Assembly: GCA_034440595.1 (NCBI GenBank)
Contig: JAWXCH010000096.1
Coordinates: 1 to 18,794, forward strand
From: JAWXCH01 sp034440595
Lineage (GTDB): Bacteria > Planctomycetota > Planctomycetia > Pirellulales > JALHPA01
Direction: 5' to 3'
Length of the DNA: 18,794 nt
Shown here: positions 14,656 through 18,794 of the stretch, piece after piece
How positions within the stretch are numbered: the first letter of the stretch is position 1
How the letters are laid out: each line of letters opens with the position of its first letter
The notes under the pieces: generated by a model
Told to the model about the DNA's origin: nothing
What the model saw: only the letters and a program-made list of their open reading frames with translations
The model's database searches: none
Made by a program: the position numbers and the translations under genes

Positions 14656-14738
14656 AGTACGGCCTGCCGGCGGTGGTGATCATCGGCCTGATCCTGCTGA
14701 TCTGGATTGTCGCCAGCCAGTTTCATTGGGTGCGGTAG
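14652..14738 (+). CDS. Possible 28-residue single-pass membrane peptide
   Basis: An ATG frame encodes one long hydrophobic helix (GLPAVVIIGLILLIWIVAS) with a short polar end (QFHWVR). Its third codon positions are strongly G/C (about 24 of 27), as in the real genes around it, which favours coding. Its start overlaps the stop of the 52-residue frame (ATGA), suggesting translational coupling. It has no ribosome binding site of its own. It may instead be the 3' part of a longer gene whose start has been lost, since this frame is open back to 14514. Confidence 0.4.
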   Translation: MKYGLPAVVIIGLILLIWIVASQFHWVR

Positions 14739-14822
14739 CAATGCACCGGGTCTTGGCTTCGGTCGAAATTGCCCGCCTGCACGAGAAAACTCGCCTTTTT
14801 CGCGTTAAAATCGGGGGCAACT

Positions 14823-14851
14823 TTGACTTCTCCGTCCCCCTCCGATATAAA
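14823..14851 (+). promoter_or_regulatory. Sigma-70-type promoter of the cytochrome/DUF1553 operon
   Basis: TTGACT (14823-14828), a spacer of exactly 17 bases and TATAAA (14846-14851) give a strong match to consensus. Transcription would begin near 14858, leaving a leader of about 87 bases before the ATG at 14945. Confidence 0.7.
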
Positions 14852-14944
14852 AACATGTTGCAGCGTTGCCCGCTCGCCCCATGATTCTCCCCCCCGCGCA
14901 TCCACAACACCGGTTCTCCGGCCGCACACATCAGGAAGAGACTG

Positions 14945-17900
14945 ATGCAGCGAAACTCACATACAACTGAACGCAGCGCCGCGGCGCTGTGCCTATTGCT
15001 GGCAATAGGGCTGTTTGTGCAGCGTTCATTGCATGCCGAGCCTGCGAAACCGGCACCGGCGCAGGCCGCGATCGAGTCTGGCAATAAGCCGGCGCTGCCG
15101 GTGGATGAAAAGAAGCCGGGCGATGTCAACTACCAGCTCGACATTCTGCCAATCTTTCAACGTGCCTGCTATCGCTGTCATGGACCCGAGAAACAAAAGA
15201 GTGGGTACCGGCTCGATGTGCGAAATGTGGCGCTGAAGGGTGGCGAAAACTACGCGCCGAATATTGTGCCACACAAGAGTGGCGAAAGTTCGCTGATCGA
15301 GTTCGTCAGCGCGACCGACGACACCCGCATGCCACCCGATGGGGAGCGATTGAGCGCGGCGGAGATTGAACTGCTCAAGCAGTGGATCGACAGCGGTGCC
15401 GGTTGGCCAAATGAATTGGCCGGTGAAGTCAGCGAAAAGACCAAACGTGCGGAAGAGTGGTGGTCATTGCAGCCACTCACTCGTCCTGAGGTTCCAACTG
15501 CGACTAGCACAAGCGGTGACCACCCGGTCGATCGTTTCATTCGCACCAAGCTGGCCGAGCAAAAGCTGGCCCCTGCCCCACGGGCCGATCGAACCACGCT
15601 CATTCGTCGACTCTATTATGATCTGATCGGTTTACCACCAACTCCCGCCGAGGTCGCGGCATTTGTCGCCGACACAGATCCACGGGCTTACGAAAAAATC
15701 GTCGACCGGCTGCTGGCTTCTCCACGCTATGGCGAACGCTGGGCACGGCATTGGATCGACGCCGTCCACTTCGCCGAAACGCATGGGCACGGTCAGGACT
15801 CGGTTCGCGAACACGCCTGGCGGTATCGCGATTTTCTGATCCAGTCTTTCAACTCGGACAAGCCCTACACACAGTTCATTCAAGAACAGGTGGCCGGAGA
15901 TACGCTTTCCAGCGATCCACAGGCAGCGATTGGCCTGGGCATGATCGCCGCCGGACCGTGGGATGAAAGCTCGCTAAAGGATACGCAAGAAAAAACGCTC
16001 GACCGCGAGATTGGCCGGTACATCGACCGGGACGATATGCTGGGCACAGTGATGAACAATGTGGTCAGCATGACCGTGCAATGTGCGCGATGTCACGACC
16101 ACAAATTTGATCCGATCTCGCAAGAAGACTATTATTCATTGCAGGCGGTCTTTGCGGGCGTGGATCGCGCGAATCGCGAAATTGAAACTTCCGCCGAAGT
16201 GCGTGATCGGCGAAAATTGCTCCTCCGGCAAAAGCGGTGGCTGGAAGGACGCACCAGCGAAGGGATCGCGCTCATCGGAACGCCCGATTGGCAGAAAACA
16301 ACTGCCGAGTTTGAGCAGCGCGTTACCGGTGGCACAACCAACTGGACCATTCTTACAGCCGCACAATTGCATGCCGATGGTGAAGTGAAGCTGAATAGTC
16401 AGCCCGACGGATCCATCTTGTCGAGCGGCGCACTCCCGGAAGTCGCCAACTACACCGTGACGTGTGAGATTCCCCTCGAACGAATAACTGCCGTCCGATT
16501 GGAGGTCTTGCCTGACGACTCGCTGCCGCAGCGTGGCCCTGGCCGGCAGCCAAACGGCAATTTACACCTTTCGGAGTTTGAGGTGTATCTCGAAAAGTAT
16601 GAGCACCTGGTCAAACTAGACGCGGCGCTGGCCGACTTTCAGGAAACCGGTTTCGAGATCACAAAGGCAATCGACAACGACCACAAAACCTCTTGGGGTA
16701 TATTCCCTGAAGTTGGCAAGCCGCATACGGCCACTTTTCGCCTGACAGAGTCGTTGCAGGGAGCACGCGCAAAAAAACTGCATGTAATACTCCGGCAGCA
16801 GCGTGGTGACAAACATCTGGTTGGCAAGTTCCGCCTGTCGGTGACCGATGCGGACCCTGCGCGAGATTTGCTCCCTGCTCATTTGGCGAAGATCGTTGAT
16901 ACTCCTGCTGACAATCGAACCGTCGAAGAGCAGCGCGACCTCGCGATCTATGCGGGCCTGCAATGGATCGAACGCGAACTGAAGAGCTTGCCCGATCCGA
17001 TTATGGTCTATGCGGCGTCCAACGATTTCAAGCCGCAGAATAGCTTTCGGCCTGCCGAAAGGCCACGGGCTGTTCACATGCTCCATCGTGGGGAGATTTC
17101 GGATCCACGGCAGGAAGCTGTTCCTGGTGCGTTGACTGCGATCAATGGGATTCCTGCTCGCTTTGAAAACATCAACCGCGAAAATGAGGCGGAGCGCCGT
17201 GCGGCGTTGGCCCGTTGGCTGACGGCTGATGCCAATCCACTGACGTGGCGATCGATAGTCAATCGCGTCTGGCATCACCATTTTGGTGCTGGGCTGGTTC
17301 GCACGCTCAATGACTTTGGCCAGTTGGGGGATACGCCGTCCCACGCCGAATTATTGAATTGGCTGGCGTATGAATTTCGCAGTCAAGGTGGCTCACTCAA
17401 AAAGCTGCATCGGCTGCTGGTGACCAGTCAAACCTATCAGCAGATATCAAAAATCGAAGCACTGGATGCAACCGCCGTCGCTGCGGCTCAAGCGGTTGAT
17501 CGGGACAATCGACTGTTGTGGCGGATGAATCGCACGCGACTGGACGCCGAATGCGTCCACGACGCGATCCTGCTGTTTGTCGATCGACTGGACCTGCGGA
17601 TGGGCGGCCCATCCGATCGGCAGTTTGCGCTGAAGAAAGGGGTCCACATTACGCCGGATATTAACTACGACAATTTCGATGTGCTTGGCCCAGCCGGTCG
17701 ACGACGTAGCATCTATCGCTTTCTGTTTCGCACTCTGCCTGATCCATTTATGTCGGCGCTGGACTGTCCATCAGGGGATTTGTTCACCCCGGTGCGGTTG
17801 AATACGGTCACCGTTCAACAAGCGCTGGCGATGTGGAACGACCAGTTCATCCTGCAGAACTCGAATGAACTGGCCAAGCGCTTGCAGCGCGATGCAAAAA

Positions 17901-18058
17901 CCGTCGATGAGCAGATTGCTCTGGCTGCGCGGTTGATTTACCTGCGCGCGCCAACGGAAGTCGAACAGCGCGAATGGAGCGAGTTTGTCACGCAGCATGG
18001 TCTGCCGAATCTCTGCCGAGTGCTGCTGAATACCAATGAGTTCTTGTACGTTGAGTAA
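14945..18058 (+). CDS. Planctomycete cytochrome C / DUF1549 / DUF1553 protein
   Basis: This is a 1037-residue exported protein. The N-terminal signal/hydrophobic helix is at about residues 12-31. A planctomycete-type cytochrome C domain (PSCyt1) follows, with heme motif CYRCH at 75-79 and GPEKQKSGYRLDV. The DUF1549 domain (PSCyt2) spans about 193-400 (HPVDRFIRTKL, RRLYYDLIGLPPTPAEV, SPRYGERWARHWID) and contains a second CxxCH, CARCH at 380-384. A beta-rich insert around 495-645 with LHLSEFEVYLE and AIDNDHKTSWGI resembles a discoidin-like (F5/8) domain. DUF1553 (PSD1) covers about 755-1030 (RSIVNRVWHHHFGAGLV). AGGAAGAG precedes the ATG by 4 bases. The family is abundant in planctomycetes and normally paired with DUF1501; the pair's substrate is unknown. 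The stop is 8 bases before the next gene. Confidence 0.93.
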   Translation: MQRNSHTTERSAAALCLLLAIGLFVQRSLHAEPAKPAPAQAAIESGNKPALPVDEKKPGDVNYQLDILPIFQRACYRCHGPEKQKSGYRLDVRNVALKGGENYAPNIVPHKSGESSLIEFVSATDDTRMPPDGERLSAAEIELLKQWIDSGAGWPNELAGEVSEKTKRAEEWWSLQPLTRPEVPTATSTSGDHPVDRFIRTKLAEQKLAPAPRADRTTLIRRLYYDLIGLPPTPAEVAAFVADTDPRAYEKIVDRLLASPRYGERWARHWIDAVHFAETHGHGQDSVREHAWRYRDFLIQSFNSDKPYTQFIQEQVAGDTLSSDPQAAIGLGMIAAGPWDESSLKDTQEKTLDREIGRYIDRDDMLGTVMNNVVSMTVQCARCHDHKFDPISQEDYYSLQAVFAGVDRANREIETSAEVRDRRKLLLRQKRWLEGRTSEGIALIGTPDWQKTTAEFEQRVTGGTTNWTILTAAQLHADGEVKLNSQPDGSILSSGALPEVANYTVTCEIPLERITAVRLEVLPDDSLPQRGPGRQPNGNLHLSEFEVYLEKYEHLVKLDAALADFQETGFEITKAIDNDHKTSWGIFPEVGKPHTATFRLTESLQGARAKKLHVILRQQRGDKHLVGKFRLSVTDADPARDLLPAHLAKIVDTPADNRTVEEQRDLAIYAGLQWIERELKSLPDPIMVYAASNDFKPQNSFRPAERPRAVHMLHRGEISDPRQEAVPGALTAINGIPARFENINRENEAERRAALARWLTADANPLTWRSIVNRVWHHHFGAGLVRTLNDFGQLGDTPSHAELLNWLAYEFRSQGGSLKKLHRLLVTSQTYQQISKIEALDATAVAAAQAVDRDNRLLWRMNRTRLDAECVHDAILLFVDRLDLRMGGPSDRQFALKKGVHITPDINYDNFDVLGPAGRRRSIYRFLFRTLPDPFMSALDCPSGDLFTPVRLNTVTVQQALAMWNDQFILQNSNELAKRLQRDAKTVDEQIALAARLIYLRAPTEVEQREWSEFVTQHGLPNLCRVLLNTNEFLYVE

Positions 18059-18066
18059 GTAAAGTT

Positions 18067-18794
18067 ATGTTAACGCGTCGAAATTTCCTGCAATCGCTGG
18101 GTGGCGGATTTGGATCCGTCGCGTTGTGGGATATCCTTGCGCAAAACGGCGCACTGGCCGATGTGCCACGCGCTGACTTGAACGGCGGCTTGCATCACCC
18201 GGCCAAGGTCAAGCGAGTCATCCAACTGTTCATGAATGGGGGTGCCAGCCAGTGCGACCTTTTCGACTACAAGCCAGCGCTGGAAAAACGGCATGGCCAG
18301 AAGTTCGATCCCGGCAAAGGGGAACGTGTTGAAGCCTCGACCAGTGAGCCGGGCACGATCCTCAAACCGTTCAAGCCGATTCGTCAGCACGGCGAGTGCG
18401 GGCGATTCGTGAGCGACTTGCTGCCGCATTTGGCAAAGCATGTCGACGAGTTGGCGTTCTTCTCCGCCATGCAAGGGCGCAGCAGCGTGCATGGCCCGAG
18501 CAGCTACCTGATGAACACCGGCTTCTTGCTCCCCGGTTTTCCCAGCATGGGGAGCTGGATCAGCTACGCCCTGGGAAGCTTAACGGACAATTTGCCGACA
18601 TTCGTCGCGCTGCCCGACCGTCGCGGTTTGCCGTACAACCAAAAGGGGAACTTCACCTCCGGCTTCCTGTCCGTCGAACATCAGGCATCGATTGTCAACA
18701 CAGCCGGCGACGAACCGTTTTCACATCTGCGCGCCGCAGGGAATGCCAAATTTGTTACGCCCGAGTCGAATCGTGCCGGCCTGGAGTTGCTGGA
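18067..18794 (+). CDS. DUF1501 protein, Tat-exported, partial (3' end beyond window)
   Basis: The first 242 residues of a DUF1501 protein are present, and the frame is still open at the window edge. The N-terminus has a Tat-type signal, TRRNFLQSLGGGFG, with the twin arginine and FL. Family signatures include VKRVIQLFMNGGASQCDLFDYKPAL, FVSDLLPHLAKHVDELAFF and HGPSSYLMNTG. DUF1501 proteins belong structurally with alkaline-phosphatase/sulfatase-like enzymes and usually sit directly after the cytochrome/DUF1549/DUF1553 gene, as here with an 8-base gap. Export of a folded, perhaps cofactor-bearing protein to the periplasm is likely. The catalytic function is not established. Confidence 0.93.
   Translation, partial: MLTRRNFLQSLGGGFGSVALWDILAQNGALADVPRADLNGGLHHPAKVKRVIQLFMNGGASQCDLFDYKPALEKRHGQKFDPGKGERVEASTSEPGTILKPFKPIRQHGECGRFVSDLLPHLAKHVDELAFFSAMQGRSSVHGPSSYLMNTGFLLPGFPSMGSWISYALGSLTDNLPTFVALPDRRGLPYNQKGNFTSGFLSVEHQASIVNTAGDEPFSHLRAAGNAKFVTPESNRAGLELL

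Noticed and set aside
16616..17344. Minus-strand 242-codon open frame
   Set aside because: It is antisense to the cytochrome/DUF1549/DUF1553 gene, with no recognisable family and basic low-information composition.

Overview
The window reads as a Planctomycetota chromosome, most likely of the Pirellulales. The evidence is lineage-typical gene content: a large protein of the planctomycete cytochrome/DUF1549/DUF1553 type followed by a Tat-exported DUF1501 protein, a DUF1559 prepilin with the H-X9-DG ending, four PEP-CTERM proteins (two with a dockerin-like calcium-binding module), and several hairpin-rich intergenic repeats. No tRNA, rRNA, CRISPR array or transposase gene was found.

Region 1 (1-1415): an inverted pair of repeat elements (41-136 and 181-267), a minus-strand SAM-dependent methyltransferase (363-1166), and an inverted pair of REP-like GTAG palindromes (1249-1415).

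Region 2 (1412-3936, minus): the most notable locus. A good sigma-70 promoter (TTGACA-N17-TATATT) is followed by a cobalamin riboswitch (about 3656-3870), a long leader, a DUF1559 prepilin, and a secreted DUF4465 protein with dockerin-like repeats and a PEP-CTERM tail. It looks like a vitamin-B12-controlled envelope or surface unit with no recognisable B12 transporter or biosynthesis gene in it.

Region 3 (4505-10133): a secreted phosphodiester glycosidase (NAGPA fold) with dockerin and PEP-CTERM, a small secreted NTF2-like protein, a T5SS/PEP-CTERM-repeat protein whose reading frame is broken by a one-base indel in a homopolymer, and a LamG-like PEP-CTERM protein. No exosortase is encoded here, so anchoring depends on one elsewhere.

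Region 4 (10294-12323, plus): an arsenic operon arsR-arsM-arsC. The arsR promoter/operator overlaps its own start codon, so the transcript is probably leaderless. ArsM (As(III) methyltransferase) has a Cys-pair-rich tail and overlaps arsC. No arsenite efflux pump is present.

Region 5 (12342-14074, minus): motA-motB, the flagellar stator, convergent with arsC.

Region 6 (14075-18794): a gap with two possible overlapping small membrane-protein ORFs (14497-14738), then a strong promoter driving the cytochrome/DUF1549/DUF1553 gene and the DUF1501 gene, which runs off the end of the window.
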